Positions 1-9,800 of a stretch of DNA of 64,000 nucleotides are shown one piece after another (the first letter of the stretch is position 1; every line of letters starts with the position of its first letter). The stretch comes from Prostheceraeus crozeri (taxonomy: Eukaryota; Platyhelminthes; Polycladida; Euryleptidae). Both the position numbers and the translations under genes were made by a program. A model generated the notes under the pieces. That model did not search any database and was not told the origin of the DNA. It worked only from the letters and a program-made list of their open reading frames with translations. The stretch covers positions 124,001 to 188,000 of the forward strand of contig CAJQUW010007233.1 of NCBI GenBank assembly GCA_907163375.1. The letters are read 5' to 3'.

Positions 1-143
1 AACATATTTGGTAGAGAAAATCATTCGATGTAAAAAAACGGCAAGGTGAAGAATGGTGTCTTGTTAAATGGACTGGTTATCCTTCAAGTATGAACTCTTG
101 GATGCGTCGTGCCGACATCTTTCATCTAAGTGATCGACAGTGA
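1..143 (+). pseudogene. C-terminal end of Polinton-type integrase (chromodomain), frameshifted
   Basis: The left edge cuts into the last part of a retroviral-like integrase. After the A-run the frame reads a chromodomain-like segment containing EEWCLVKWTGYPSS and ends at a TGA at 141-143; before the run the adjacent frame reads YLVEKIIRCKK. The two halves are out of frame by one base at the seven-A run (32-38), so this copy is frameshifted or has a homopolymer sequencing error. Integrases of Polintons and adintoviruses often end in a chromodomain, and this gene commonly neighbours the capsid genes. The catalytic core lies outside the window. Confidence 0.75.
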
Positions 144-184
144 TTCATGCAAAGTTGTAACTAACAATGTTTAGGGTTTGAGCT

Positions 185-640
185 ATGAATCCAACTGCCT
201 CATTTTATTCACGACCCTCCTACGTAAGTGGTGGAGGACAAATTTACATCGGTGCTCGCCGCCAACGTGGAGGTAGCATACTTGGTGCACTGAAATCTGT
301 TGTAGCACCTCTCATATCCAATGTCGGTAGATCTTTAAAACGAAATGTTTTAAGTAATGCCGTTGGCTTTGCTGGTGATGTTGCTAGTGATCTTTCCAGA
401 GGTAGAAGTTTCAAGAGCAGTTTGTTGAATCGTGGGAAGGAACGCGGTTTAAAAACATTGAAGCAGACCATTGCTGGTGTTACTCAAGGAAAGAAATCAC
501 CTAAACGAATGAGAAAAGGAAGGAGGAAACATCGCGGAGCTGGTAAGGTGCAATCTTCAGTCAAAAGGCATTCACGCAAACGTCGCAGAGGCTCTAATCA
601 TTCATCAGGCGCTAAACGACGACGCTGCTATAACTTCTAA
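185..640 (+). CDS. Basic core protein, adenovirus pX/pVII-like (element 1)
   Basis: A 151-aa protein with a glycine-rich start, a central amphipathic stretch (about residues 28-75) and a very basic C-terminal half with clusters such as KRMRKGRRKHRG and RKRRRG. This composition matches the small DNA-condensing or minor core proteins encoded just upstream of the capsid gene in adintoviruses and Polintons. I infer a role in packaging or condensing viral DNA, probably after cleavage by the element's own protease; the exact family is not certain. It begins 42 bp after the integrase stop and ends 2 bp before the capsid start, so the late genes are tightly packed. Confidence 0.6.
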   Translation: MNPTASFYSRPSYVSGGGQIYIGARRQRGGSILGALKSVVAPLISNVGRSLKRNVLSNAVGFAGDVASDLSRGRSFKSSLLNRGKERGLKTLKQTIAGVTQGKKSPKRMRKGRRKHRGAGKVQSSVKRHSRKRRRGSNHSSGAKRRRCYNF

Positions 641-642
641 TC

Positions 643-1920
643 ATGGAGTGTAAAACTTCCGGTTTTTGTTTGTTCGATCAACAAGCCATACAGACAGATA
701 TTCTTAGTTCAAGTATTGTAGATTATCATCCTCGAACAGCTGAGAATGCTGGCCCCATTGAATTTGTTATTCCTGGTGGTAGTGATGACTACATAGATTT
801 GAGTTATGCGATGCTTGATTTGAGGTTTAGAATTCAGCAAGCAGATGGAACTGCTATTGACGATGCACATAAAGTTGGACTGAACAATTTACCATTGACT
901 ACATTACTTCGCGATGTTTCTCTAACGATTGGAGAGCAGCAGGTGGAAGGTGGTCAAAGCGATTATCCCTATAAATCATATTTCACTCATGTATCGCAGT
1001 TTCATCCAGCAGCACAAAAAAGTCATATGGAAGCCATGGGATGGTACAGAGATGAAGCAGGAAAATTTGATGTTGAAACAAACAGTGGCTTTGTAAAGCG
1101 ATCTGCTATGATTAAAGATAGTAGAGTATGTCAGCTATATGGTCCGCTGAATTTAGACTTCTTTAGACAGTCAAAGTTTTTACTCTGTAATACCAGCATG
1201 CGACTCAAGCTGACATTGAATAAGCCTGAATTTGCGCTGAATGCATTTGCTAAAGTTGACAATTTTAGAATTCATGTGGAAGATATTGCACTTTACATTC
1301 GTCGAGTAGTACCGAATCCAAGTGTCATTAGAGGGCATGCTGAAGGTCTTAACCGCCAAAATGCCATTTACCCCGTTCAGCATACAAAGCTTCTCACCTT
1401 TACAATTCCGAAAGATCAAAAGAGTTTCATGAAAGATGGCCTCTTTCCATCGGAAGCACCGAAGCTCCTCATGGTGGCAATGGTTGAAAATGATGCATTT
1501 AATGGTAATATAAAGAAGAATCCTTTCAATTTTAAACACAATCAGTTAAGTGAAATTGCTTTACGTGTTAATGGTGTGAGTCATCCTGGTCCACCCTACA
1601 AACCAGATTTTGCTTCGGATCAATTTATGCGCAGTTATGTTGATTTTATGGATGTCTTTGGCTTTTACAATACGGATGATACCAACGGACTGACTATGAA
1701 AGAGTTTAAGAGTGGATATACTATTTATGCATTTGATTTGACTGCTGACAGCGATATTAGTGCACCCTATCGTCAAGCGAACGTGCCTCATAATATTCGT
1801 TTGGATTTGACGTTCAAAAGAACACTACCTGAGACGATCAATGTATTAATTTATGCAGTCTTCGATTCAAATATTGAAATTACAAAGTATCGTGACGTGA
1901 TTCTTCAGTATAATCGTTAA
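643..1920 (+). CDS. Major capsid protein, double jelly-roll, F54H12.2-like family (element 1)
   Basis: A 425-aa intact protein. It belongs to the widespread invertebrate family often annotated as F54H12.2-like, recognisable by DYIDLSYAMLDLRFRI near residue 50, DYPYKSYF near 107, MIKDSRVCQLYGPL near 155, NDAFNGNIKKNPFNFKH near 285 and GYTIYAFDL near 360. The order of strands and the final NVLIYAVFDSNIEI segment can be matched to the capsid protein of element 2, so I read it as the hexon-like double jelly-roll subunit. Its length is close to that of compact double jelly-roll proteins. Its stop overlaps the protease start (TAATG). Identification as capsid is from family knowledge plus this internal comparison. 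Confidence 0.75.
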   Translation: MECKTSGFCLFDQQAIQTDILSSSIVDYHPRTAENAGPIEFVIPGGSDDYIDLSYAMLDLRFRIQQADGTAIDDAHKVGLNNLPLTTLLRDVSLTIGEQQVEGGQSDYPYKSYFTHVSQFHPAAQKSHMEAMGWYRDEAGKFDVETNSGFVKRSAMIKDSRVCQLYGPLNLDFFRQSKFLLCNTSMRLKLTLNKPEFALNAFAKVDNFRIHVEDIALYIRRVVPNPSVIRGHAEGLNRQNAIYPVQHTKLLTFTIPKDQKSFMKDGLFPSEAPKLLMVAMVENDAFNGNIKKNPFNFKHNQLSEIALRVNGVSHPGPPYKPDFASDQFMRSYVDFMDVFGFYNTDDTNGLTMKEFKSGYTIYAFDLTADSDISAPYRQANVPHNIRLDLTFKRTLPETINVLIYAVFDSNIEITKYRDVILQYNR

Positions 1921-2381
1921 TGAGTTGGTTGACTGCTGACGATATTAAGACTAAAGTGCAGCATAATGCAGACGAAGCGACGTTGAAAGCTTTCGATAAT
2001 GTCTATTCACTCGATACCTTACCACCTGCAGTAAATCACTATCCCATCTTTATTGTGCTAAACACTCATTCACAGAATTTAGGCGGTGAGCATTGGAAAG
2101 CGATCTTTATTGGAGAAGACCGACGTGGTGAACTATTTGACTCTCTTGCTCAACCTCCAAATATACCAACACAGCAGTGGTTGAGAAAACATACGCGTCA
2201 ATATCAGCGAAATGAACGCATACTACAACATCCACTTTCATCAACGTGTGGTGCTTTTGTACTGTACTTCATCTTAAAACGTTTACATGTATCTCGATTT
2301 GCATCTGTTATTCAAAACTTTTCATGTAATCCATCCTCTAATGAAAAAATGATTTGTAAGTTCTATCATGATTTGAAATAA
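1920..2381 (+). CDS. Adenain-like cysteine protease (element 1)
   Basis: A 153-aa protein with the adenovirus protease (C5/Ulp1-like) triad in order: His in GGEHWKAIF (about residue 59), an acidic residue in GELFDSLAQPP (about 70-76) and Cys in SSTCGAFVLYF (about 116). In adenoviruses and Polintons this enzyme matures capsid and core proteins, so the adjacent core and capsid genes are the likely substrates. Translation probably starts at the ATG overlapping the capsid stop. The stop codon lies inside an AATAAA, so the mRNA end is very compact. Confidence 0.88.
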   Translation: MSWLTADDIKTKVQHNADEATLKAFDNVYSLDTLPPAVNHYPIFIVLNTHSQNLGGEHWKAIFIGEDRRGELFDSLAQPPNIPTQQWLRKHTRQYQRNERILQHPLSSTCGAFVLYFILKRLHVSRFASVIQNFSCNPSSNEKMICKFYHDLK

Positions 2382-2412
2382 AAACATCATGTTGGAAAAA
2401 TTGTTTTTTATT
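2377..2412. terminator. Convergent polyadenylation signals overlapping stop codons
   Basis: An AATAAA at 2377-2382 overlaps the protease TAA on the plus strand. A TTTATT at 2407-2412 is an AATAAA on the minus strand and overlaps the TAA of the TBP-like gene. The two transcription units therefore converge with about 25 bp between signals. Confidence 0.6.
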
Positions 2413-2953
2413 TTACAATCCGCTGGGTACGTACATACTCAATGAGATAGTCTAGGATCATATTTGCTTGTTCATGAGATTTTAGTCCAGTAATGATCAC
2501 TTTACTATTATGAAAGATTGCCACATGCACAGGCAACCAACAACTAATGAGAGCTGCAGGAAAAAGTTCGGGTTCATAACACAAACTGTAACTGCTGGTA
2601 CGAATCTTCAAAAATGATAGACTGTCACTCAATTGAGTAGAGATCACCATATTGTCCACAGTCAGATTCGACATCACACACCTCTCCCTCTTCCATATCC
2701 GACGTAGTAGTCTTTGTAGCTCTAAGCGCATTGACTGCGCCGATGAATGAGAAAGGGCGCCGAGAATCTGTACAGTCCCATTTGGGAAGAGTTGAAGATT
2801 CCGTGAATTGTTCATCTTCACCACTAACATTTGAGGACGGCCCGGGTAATACTTGCTGTTTGGAAGCTGTTGGCGTAATGTTGTGAGATCGATTTTGGTG
2901 TAGAGTCTGAAGCGACGGAGAATGTTGACGATGGTGTAGCGATGGCGCTTCAT
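2408..2953 (-). CDS. TBP-like (TATA-binding protein fold) protein (element 1)
   Basis: A 181-aa protein counted from the ATG at 2953, which is preferred over an upstream in-frame start at 3097 because homology begins just after it. Two tandem TBP half-repeats are visible. The first runs from YTIVNILRRF through KIDLTTLRQ, a central strand and FPNGTVQILGALS, to a helix. The second runs from LTVDNMVIST through SYSLCYEPELFPAALI (the hallmark YEPELFP) and HNSKVIITGLKSHEQA to a final helix. The size matches the conserved core of TBP with almost no N-terminal extension. I infer a virus-encoded promoter recognition factor. It overlaps the upstream 216-aa gene in a different frame by 329 bp. Confidence 0.8.
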   Translation of the reverse strand: MKRHRYTIVNILRRFRLYTKIDLTTLRQQLPNSKYYPGRPQMLVVKMNNSRNLQLFPNGTVQILGALSHSSAQSMRLELQRLLRRIWKRERCVMSNLTVDNMVISTQLSDSLSFLKIRTSSYSLCYEPELFPAALISCWLPVHVAIFHNSKVIITGLKSHEQANMILDYLIEYVRTQRIVK

Positions 2954-3275
2954 GATGAAAGAATGAGTAAATTGAGCGATGTACCTTCCTTTTATACTTT
3001 TCCCAACTACCTTGATGAAATGTGAAGTTAGTATGAAGTTGGGAATGATAGAGTTGAATTCGCCGATTGTTGACGCGCAGCCAGATGCGATTTCCAATAC
3101 GTGAATGTCTTTTCATATAGAAGTATTTCAAGTCCTTCATGATATGATGTAGAGATTGAAAATGACGATAAGATAAAACAAACTCTCTTCTCACATTTCC
3201 AGTTGAATCTTTGAAATAGACGTTTCGATCATGATCCGTTTCAATACGTTGTAGGGAATCTAATTTCCAACTCAT
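2625..3275 (-). CDS. PC4-like small protein with overprinted acidic tail (element 1)
   Basis: A 216-aa reading frame. Residues 1-108 are clearly homologous to the neighbouring 118-aa protein (shared LDSLQ, DRNVYFKDS, HIMKDLKYF and WEKYKRKVHRSI positions). They form two successive beta-beta-helix modules resembling, without proof, the PC4/p15 single-strand-binding fold. Residues 109-216 are low-complexity, rich in Ser, Gln, His and Asp/Glu, ending in an acidic stretch (SDMEEGEVCDVESD). They are encoded in the same DNA as the TBP-like gene in another frame. The tail could be a real overprinted activation-type domain, or translation may use only the first part with splicing into another frame. 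Function unknown; a transcription role is inferred from context. Confidence 0.55.
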   Translation of the reverse strand: MSWKLDSLQRIETDHDRNVYFKDSTGNVRREFVLSYRHFQSLHHIMKDLKYFYMKRHSRIGNRIWLRVNNRRIQLYHSQLHTNFTFHQGSWEKYKRKVHRSIYSFFHHEAPSLHHRQHSPSLQTLHQNRSHNITPTASKQQVLPGPSSNVSGEDEQFTESSTLPKWDCTDSRRPFSFIGAVNALRATKTTTSDMEEGEVCDVESDCGQYGDLYSIE

Positions 3276-3297
3276 GGTGCGTGGTAATCATATCTGA

Positions 3298-3654
3298 TTA
3301 AGATTTGCATAGTAGGGCGATGAACTCACGACGAATAAATGTCATGATGGAGCGATGTATGTATCTTCTATACTTCTCCCAATTGTATTTGCGAAATGAG
3401 AAACAGTTTGCGGAATGAGAATGGTAGATTTGAATTTCATTTCTGTAATGTTGAAGCCAAACTTGATCACCCAAGGAGATGAATCTTAATGTTTCAAAAT
3501 ATTCCAAATCCCTCATGATATCATTGAGGTTGACAAATTGTCGCCATGTTAATGTAATTCCTCTTGATGTATGACCATGAGAATTTTTGAAATGTACGTT
3601 TCCATCACGATCAACTCTGATATATTGTAGAGAGTCCAAAATCCAAGTCTTCAT
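3298..3654 (-). CDS. PC4-like small protein, paralogue of the 216-aa protein (element 1)
   Basis: A 118-aa protein starting at the ATG at 3654. It is a paralogue of the first half of the gene just downstream. Two internally similar modules each end in an amphipathic helix (ITLTWRQFVNLNDIM and FSFRKYNWEKYRRYIHRSI). The pattern of strands followed by a helix containing a Trp resembles PC4-type transcription cofactors, but key residues cannot be confirmed by eye. It is transcribed divergently from the penton-like gene at 3690, with only 35 bp between start codons. I do not recognise a named family. Confidence 0.55.
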   Translation of the reverse strand: MKTWILDSLQYIRVDRDGNVHFKNSHGHTSRGITLTWRQFVNLNDIMRDLEYFETLRFISLGDQVWLQHYRNEIQIYHSHSANCFSFRKYNWEKYRRYIHRSIMTFIRREFIALLCKS

Positions 3655-3689
3655 GATGTTATGCAAAGTTGCAGATTAGCAATATAAAA

Positions 3690-5087
3690 ATGTCGTTTTA
3701 TCATATTTTGCTTAGCAATGCGGCTACAAAGAGATTTACTAGCAATCGAGCCGCACTCTTTTCTACTCCCATTGATCATGCACAACAGCTAAATGGGAAT
3801 TGGGAAGTGGGTGTCACTCAACTTGTTTATAGCAACTGTGTCTATACTTTTGATCATGAGGTGATGACTATTAATATGAGGCGTACAGCTGCTTATCAAT
3901 GTGAAAAGGGGTGCCGAGTATACATTCCACAGTGGCCAAAGAAAGATCTCTTATCATGTAAAAAGTTTATATATGATTTCTTGAATAAAGCGTGTAAACA
4001 TATTGTCCAATTTACTCCGCACAATGATGATTATAATTATGTACATCATGTAGTTGAGAAAGATTGGATTGTTGGTTTAAGTCCAAGTTTAAGAAATGAT
4101 TTAGGCTACCTCGCTAGCGCCTTAACAAGCTATGATAATTTTAACGTTAATTACCACATAAGTGGTCATAAACAGTTAATATATCGAGAGGAAGCTTATT
4201 ATGTAGATCTTATTCCAAGAAATGAGAAGACGTTGGTGAAGAAGATTGTGATTAAGCCAAGAAAGACAAACATGACTCCTGAAACATTATTGAAGAAATT
4301 TAATTATCTCCTTCGAGTTGATGACAAACAAGTGGCAACATTGACTTATATTAAATCATCTAATCATATTGCAATAAGCAAATTAAATGATGATGATCTA
4401 GTATTAGTTTGTTCAAAAGATTTTCATCAGTTCTTACGACATCGTTCTGCAGCTGTTCATGGAAAATCTGATATGCAACATTTACCATGTGAAAGGTCAA
4501 ATCAATTTGATACAGAATGGGCCGTATCTTTATACAGAAAGTGTGTAGAGCCTTTTGGTGGTTTCTTACATGAAACAAGAGTGTTGATGCCTCGCATTAT
4601 TACTTCGGTTAAATTGGTTGTAGATTATTTAAATGAAGTGATTAATGAGCAACATATTTCATTTTCTGAAAAAGAAGGTACTTTGTCTCTCACTATAAAT
4701 GGAAAAGGTATTGAACTAATTATGGATAAAACTCTAATGGACATTTTGGGTTTTGATCAAAATATCTTTAAAAGTGGTACTGTAACCAAAGCTAGCGCAG
4801 ACATGTCGCTATCGCGTCGTATTAACTATTTTCAGATATATTCCAATATTGGTGAAGATGTACGTGTGGGAGATGTTGAAGCTCCATTGCTAGCAATGAT
4901 ACCATACCAGCCAAAAAGCTGCAGTATTTTATCTGAGCATACTTTCAAGAAAGTGCATTATACAAAGCTGAAATCAAACTACATCCCACAAATTGATATT
5001 GCCATTTATGATGATGCTGGTGCGTTGATTCCTTTTCATAAAGATGCTGTGACAAGTATTACACTCCATTTCCGAATGAAGAGTTAA
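3690..5087 (+). CDS. Penton-like minor capsid protein 1 (element 1)
   Basis: A 465-aa protein from the ATG at 3690, which is preceded by an AATATAAAA stretch. The N-terminal motif LSNAATKRFTSN followed by LNGNWEVGVTQLVYS is typical of Polinton/adintovirus penton or minor capsid proteins. The C-terminal region (LKSNYIPQIDIAIYDDAG, then ITLHFRMKS) closes a single jelly-roll as in other members. The long middle (about residues 100-380) may carry receptor-binding or spike-like domains. It is paralogous to the next gene, so the element encodes two vertex-type proteins in tandem. No breaks are seen. Confidence 0.65.
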   Translation: MSFYHILLSNAATKRFTSNRAALFSTPIDHAQQLNGNWEVGVTQLVYSNCVYTFDHEVMTINMRRTAAYQCEKGCRVYIPQWPKKDLLSCKKFIYDFLNKACKHIVQFTPHNDDYNYVHHVVEKDWIVGLSPSLRNDLGYLASALTSYDNFNVNYHISGHKQLIYREEAYYVDLIPRNEKTLVKKIVIKPRKTNMTPETLLKKFNYLLRVDDKQVATLTYIKSSNHIAISKLNDDDLVLVCSKDFHQFLRHRSAAVHGKSDMQHLPCERSNQFDTEWAVSLYRKCVEPFGGFLHETRVLMPRIITSVKLVVDYLNEVINEQHISFSEKEGTLSLTINGKGIELIMDKTLMDILGFDQNIFKSGTVTKASADMSLSRRINYFQIYSNIGEDVRVGDVEAPLLAMIPYQPKSCSILSEHTFKKVHYTKLKSNYIPQIDIAIYDDAGALIPFHKDAVTSITLHFRMKS

Positions 5088-5096
5088 TGCAAAAGT

Positions 5097-6647
5097 ATGC
5101 TAATATATTTTTCCAATGTGAATAATATGGAAAGTGAAAATAAGGACTCGTTTCTAATCTACTTGCCCAGTAATGCTTCTATGAATAAATTTCCCAAAAA
5201 TAAACCATCAGACTATCGAGTAGAATTAAATCGGCCACTGCATTTAGAAGGTGAATGGGAAGTTGGCGTTTCTAGTATTTGCTATGATAGCAATATTCAG
5301 AATGTGAATGATTTGGAAGAAATGATATTGACTCCTCGCACCCATGATGGAATAACGATGAATAATGCATTTCAGTTCCCATACAATTTAACATCAGATG
5401 GAAAGTGGAACTATGAATGGATTCAGATAAAATCAGATTCTTATGAGCCATTTGGGAATGAGAAAATTATTAAGGCATTCAACAGTGGTAATACTTCCAT
5501 CATGAAGAATAAAAATCAGAAAGCTTATGAGTTTACTATCTATCATTGGAGTGGGAGACAGTTCCTCCGCTTTCATTCTTTTACTAAAGGTCTTACGCTG
5601 AGGTTGGATAGTGAATTCTATCCACATCTTGGTTTTGGTCATGGACTACATCTAACGTCAATTGCTACTGCAAATGTTAAAAAAGTTTATTCAACTCGAA
5701 TCAACAAATTTCATTATAGATTTAAAATATTTGATGAAGATGTTGTAGAATGCGAAGAACGCATCATTTTGAAAAAGCGTGGTGTTCAACCTTTATCACT
5801 TATTGAGTTAGTAAAACGATGGAATGAGACTGTGGGTAAGAAGTATGGAGAGAAAATTATGGCGGACAAAAATAAGTTGGTTATTCAGAAATATAATGAC
5901 AAACTTACAGTTTATTTCTCTCCAACCTTGCGTCATTTTGTAAGACATTATACGCCTATTATTGGAAGCGGTGTGGTGTATGGTTCTCATGAATATCACA
6001 CTAAAGCTGATTCAGTTAATGATGAATGGTGGGTGGACATCTATGGCGATCGCATCAAGAAAATTTACCAGTCTTATGAAGAATCTAAAGTTGCTATCAA
6101 TATAATGCCGCGTCTATATCATACAGTTGAAAGCTTCATTCATGTAGTAAATCCTTATATACAACAGAAGTTGAAGCATGTGATGAAAAGTAAATATGAT
6201 GTAAAGACACACCACATTTCGTTTTCAATTGAAAAACAACGCGTTGTTCTGAAACTGGGTGATGACATTCAATGTCAATTGAGTAAAAATTTGAAAAAAC
6301 TCTTTGGCTTTTCAATGCTACAAACTGTGTTTGCTGCTGCGCATACGATTGGTATAGAAACACCAATGACACTTGATAAACATGAACAACACCTTTACAT
6401 TCAAAGTGATTTGATTTTACCTATTTCTGTTGGCGAGAAAAAAGAATACATTTTACGTGATTTCATTCATGATAAAGACGCTTCATATGGAATAGTCGAG
6501 AAGATGTTTGAATCTATTTTCTATCATCCCGTCGTCAAACAAACTATACCCTCTATTGCTATCAAAATTACCAATGGTTTACAAGAGTGTATCCATGTGA
6601 AAGATACTAAATCCCTCGTAACTTTAGTGTTTCGGAAAACAAAGTGA
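5097..6647 (+). CDS. Penton-like minor capsid protein 2 (element 1)
   Basis: A 516-aa protein. The in-frame ATG at 5127 is the better start by comparison with relatives, since the conserved FLIYLPSNASMNKFPKN begins shortly after it. LEGEWEVGVSSICYDS gives the same EWEVG signature as the upstream paralogue, and the end (PSIAIKITNG, TLVFRK) matches its closing strands. The pair arose by duplication and has diverged strongly. Structural role at capsid vertices is inferred from the family. It starts 9 bp after the previous stop, suggesting one late transcription unit. Confidence 0.65.
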   Translation: MLIYFSNVNNMESENKDSFLIYLPSNASMNKFPKNKPSDYRVELNRPLHLEGEWEVGVSSICYDSNIQNVNDLEEMILTPRTHDGITMNNAFQFPYNLTSDGKWNYEWIQIKSDSYEPFGNEKIIKAFNSGNTSIMKNKNQKAYEFTIYHWSGRQFLRFHSFTKGLTLRLDSEFYPHLGFGHGLHLTSIATANVKKVYSTRINKFHYRFKIFDEDVVECEERIILKKRGVQPLSLIELVKRWNETVGKKYGEKIMADKNKLVIQKYNDKLTVYFSPTLRHFVRHYTPIIGSGVVYGSHEYHTKADSVNDEWWVDIYGDRIKKIYQSYEESKVAINIMPRLYHTVESFIHVVNPYIQQKLKHVMKSKYDVKTHHISFSIEKQRVVLKLGDDIQCQLSKNLKKLFGFSMLQTVFAAAHTIGIETPMTLDKHEQHLYIQSDLILPISVGEKKEYILRDFIHDKDASYGIVEKMFESIFYHPVVKQTIPSIAIKITNGLQECIHVKDTKSLVTLVFRKTK

Positions 6648-6661
6648 AGTCATTGTGATAT

Positions 6662-6676
6662 GTTTATTGAAATAAA
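6662..6676. terminator. Bidirectional polyadenylation signals
   Basis: TTTATT at 6662-6667 is an AATAAA for the minus-strand polymerase gene, about 160 nt past its stop. AATAAA at 6671-6676 serves the penton-like gene, about 25 nt past its stop. The two convergent units share one short terminator region. Confidence 0.5.
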
Positions 6677-6826
6677 AATATGTATATGAAAAAGTCTTTT
6701 CACAGATATAGGGGGAATGGGCTGACTGTAGGCATATATTCACAAGGAAGAAACGATCTCATGCGATACATAAAACAACCATGTATATCTACAAAAAGCA
6801 ACATCAAAATACTGAGTTAAAGTTGA

Positions 6827-9800
6827 TTATGTCAATACATCTCCTGAATGTGGTAGCGTGAGTTTTATTCTTTTGGGTGGAGGTATGTTTGTGTCAGGAT
6901 GTCCATGTGGAAGAGATGTGTTATGTCCTATCCAACACCTCTTATCCTCCCATGCTGAAAGTGCTCGTTTCTTGAACGTGTACGTTTTCACAGTATGAAC
7001 TTGAGATTTTAAGATTGTCATATTGACAAACGTTATAGTTTTATTTTTATAGGCCTTCTTATAGGACCGATGTTTCATTTTATGAACAATGGATTTTGAT
7101 ATACCTTTAGCACGCTTAATACTATCTGCACATTCTTTTAGTTTCATGGAATACATTTTAGGACGGAGGAGAATCATTTCATCTATTTCCTTTCCTGCTG
7201 TTTCATCCTTAAAACAACCAAGTTTGGCTTTATTCTGTATGGAATAGAGTGGATGAGTGGGATTGTAGTTAGATGTATCGAAATATTTTTCTAATGACTT
7301 ACCTACTTCATTAAAATTTAAATCTTTTTGAGTGGTAATTCCTAAAAAGAAACTATCTGTATCACCACCCAGCAAGCGAACCTCTTTTACGAGAGGGCAT
7401 GGTTTTAATATTTTGTAGAAGAGTTGATACATTTCAAGCTTGGAATAATCTAAAACGGCTTGCCCAATATAGATGGGTTTGCACAACTCAACTTCTGATT
7501 TAATCATTTTAACACCTACAAGATCCTCATCGATGATGTCTCTATCAATGAAAAGAGGTGATGAGGTCAATTTGTGATATTTTTGTTCATCAACGACTAG
7601 TTTGTAATTCATACGTTTTCTAACATCCTCCATGGTCTTTCCGAATAGACTATTATTCTTATATTTATAAAAATCCTTTTCAAAATTATTTTGGGCGAGT
7701 GCACGTTTTTGACTGTTACTATCTATGTAGGGTTTGAGGAAGGCTTTCTGTCTAAATTTGATAATGCGGTGAACTGACTTTAGAAGCATGCCCATTTCTA
7801 AATAGAATTTTAATATGCAGAAGTGTACGAGATAATTTTTCTTATCATATTGGGTGAGTAAAAGTTTGCGGCATGGTTTGTACCTTGGCTGTCCACACTC
7901 TGTTAAGTTATTATGAAATTGTGACATGAATGGTGAAAACATATCTTCAGTCACTTCGCCAGATTCAGGTGCGAGTGGGAAATCAGCAGTTTTATTTTTA
8001 ATACTATTTGGATAAATCAAATCCACTTCAAAATAATATCCCCAATCACCTTCATCTGGAATATTCAGTATGTTTGAAGGGTTGGAGTAATACTCAAGCT
8101 CATTTTGATTTAACCAACTAAACTCGGAATGAGGTAGTGGTTTAGACAGTGAACTGCCATATAAATTATTTTGGTCATAGTACTTTAGGTGGATATGATC
8201 ATCACCTACTGTTTCAGATTTTATATGATGTTTATTTACAAATGTGAGACCACCGCGTATTCCGCGCTCAAATATATTATACATCTCCGGGTCTTGTAAG
8301 AGATGAATGGTCTCACCAGTCATTTTAAAGGCTGATTTAAAGGACATGGCTGGTAGACTGACAAAGTGGATAGGATCTAATTTGTCTTCTTCTAATGCCA
8401 CTCGTCGAAACTCCTGAAAGACATCAGCCAGCAAAATGACATCTAATTCTAAGTAAGCGATCATATAATCGCCAAACGTTTTACAATTAAATTTTAACCA
8501 TGCCTCTTGAGCATGTTCATAGTCCTCTACTGGACAATCTTCACCCGTCAAATCGTTTTTGAATTTGTCAATGGAAGGAAGGGTTGTTTCATTTAGTTTA
8601 GACATTGAGCTAAAATACGCATAAGGAAAGACTCCTTTGCGAGTGATTATTTCATCCGTTAAGTTTGGATAGTGTTTCTTCAAAGTTTGACTATGGGGAA
8701 GAAACTTGAGATTACGAACGAGAGAAGCTAGTGACGCTGACATGAATTGAAATGAATCTAAAAATTTTATTTCGAAGAAGACTGTCTTATTTTCTTTAGT
8801 TTTATCTACTGGTACTTTTGCTGTCATTGCCATGAATTTTTCTCTCGTTTGTGCTATTACATTAAACTGCCACGATTTCATCTGGCTCAACCCTCCTTTT
8901 ATGAGCATATGACTGTCATAGCCCTTAAAGTTATGAAAAATGACGGGTAGTACACGACGTCTCAACCTAAGTGAAAAGTTACATTTGGAGCAGAGTGCGT
9001 TTCTAAATTTACCAGTGATGTGATCATGATCACGCACTTTCTTAATTTTATCGTCATCAAACGTTTTATGACATTTAGGACAGGATGTGCAACTTTCAAA
9101 TTTTTGTTTGTCTTCATCTGACATATGTAGTGACTTACGCTGCAATTGGGAATCATATGATTGTTGAAATTTTGCAGCTTTATCGAGAAATTCTAGAAAT
9201 TTTGAAATGCAATCTTCACCTTGCCAAGTATGCATTTTGTTTTGTCTATTCCTAAAGTGGTCATGCCATACTTCATAGCAGGATATGGCTGCTGGCTTGT
9301 GGATGATATCATCAATGTAGCATTCTATGTCTGCGTAAATGACACGCAGGGGACTTAATTCGTCACCATTATCCCTATGTGAAAATATTTTATCTTTGGG
9401 CATGCGTTCCATTTGTAATTTACCTCGCTTGCACCATTCATAGTGAGTTTCAAATTTATCTTTACTCCAAAATGAGCGGATGCAGCGGTCGCATACAAAA
9501 TGTTCACCTCTTTTAGAGTGCCCCAAGTGAGTGTACAAGCGAGAGATTTTGGGAATACCACAGTAGTGCCATTCCTCGCTATCATCTTGTTTTACTAATA
9601 AGAGGTTGACTACACGTTCATAACAAGTTGAACGTGAATTATAGCGGGCACCCTTCAACCCCTTCTCCCACACGTGAACGACAATTTTAATCTTATTATG
9701 TTTTTCGAACGTTTCTACATCTTTGATTTTCATGTTGTTACTATCACAACCTTCAAAGTCTAGTTCATCCTCCCACTGTCTATAGCTATAGGTGCGATCT

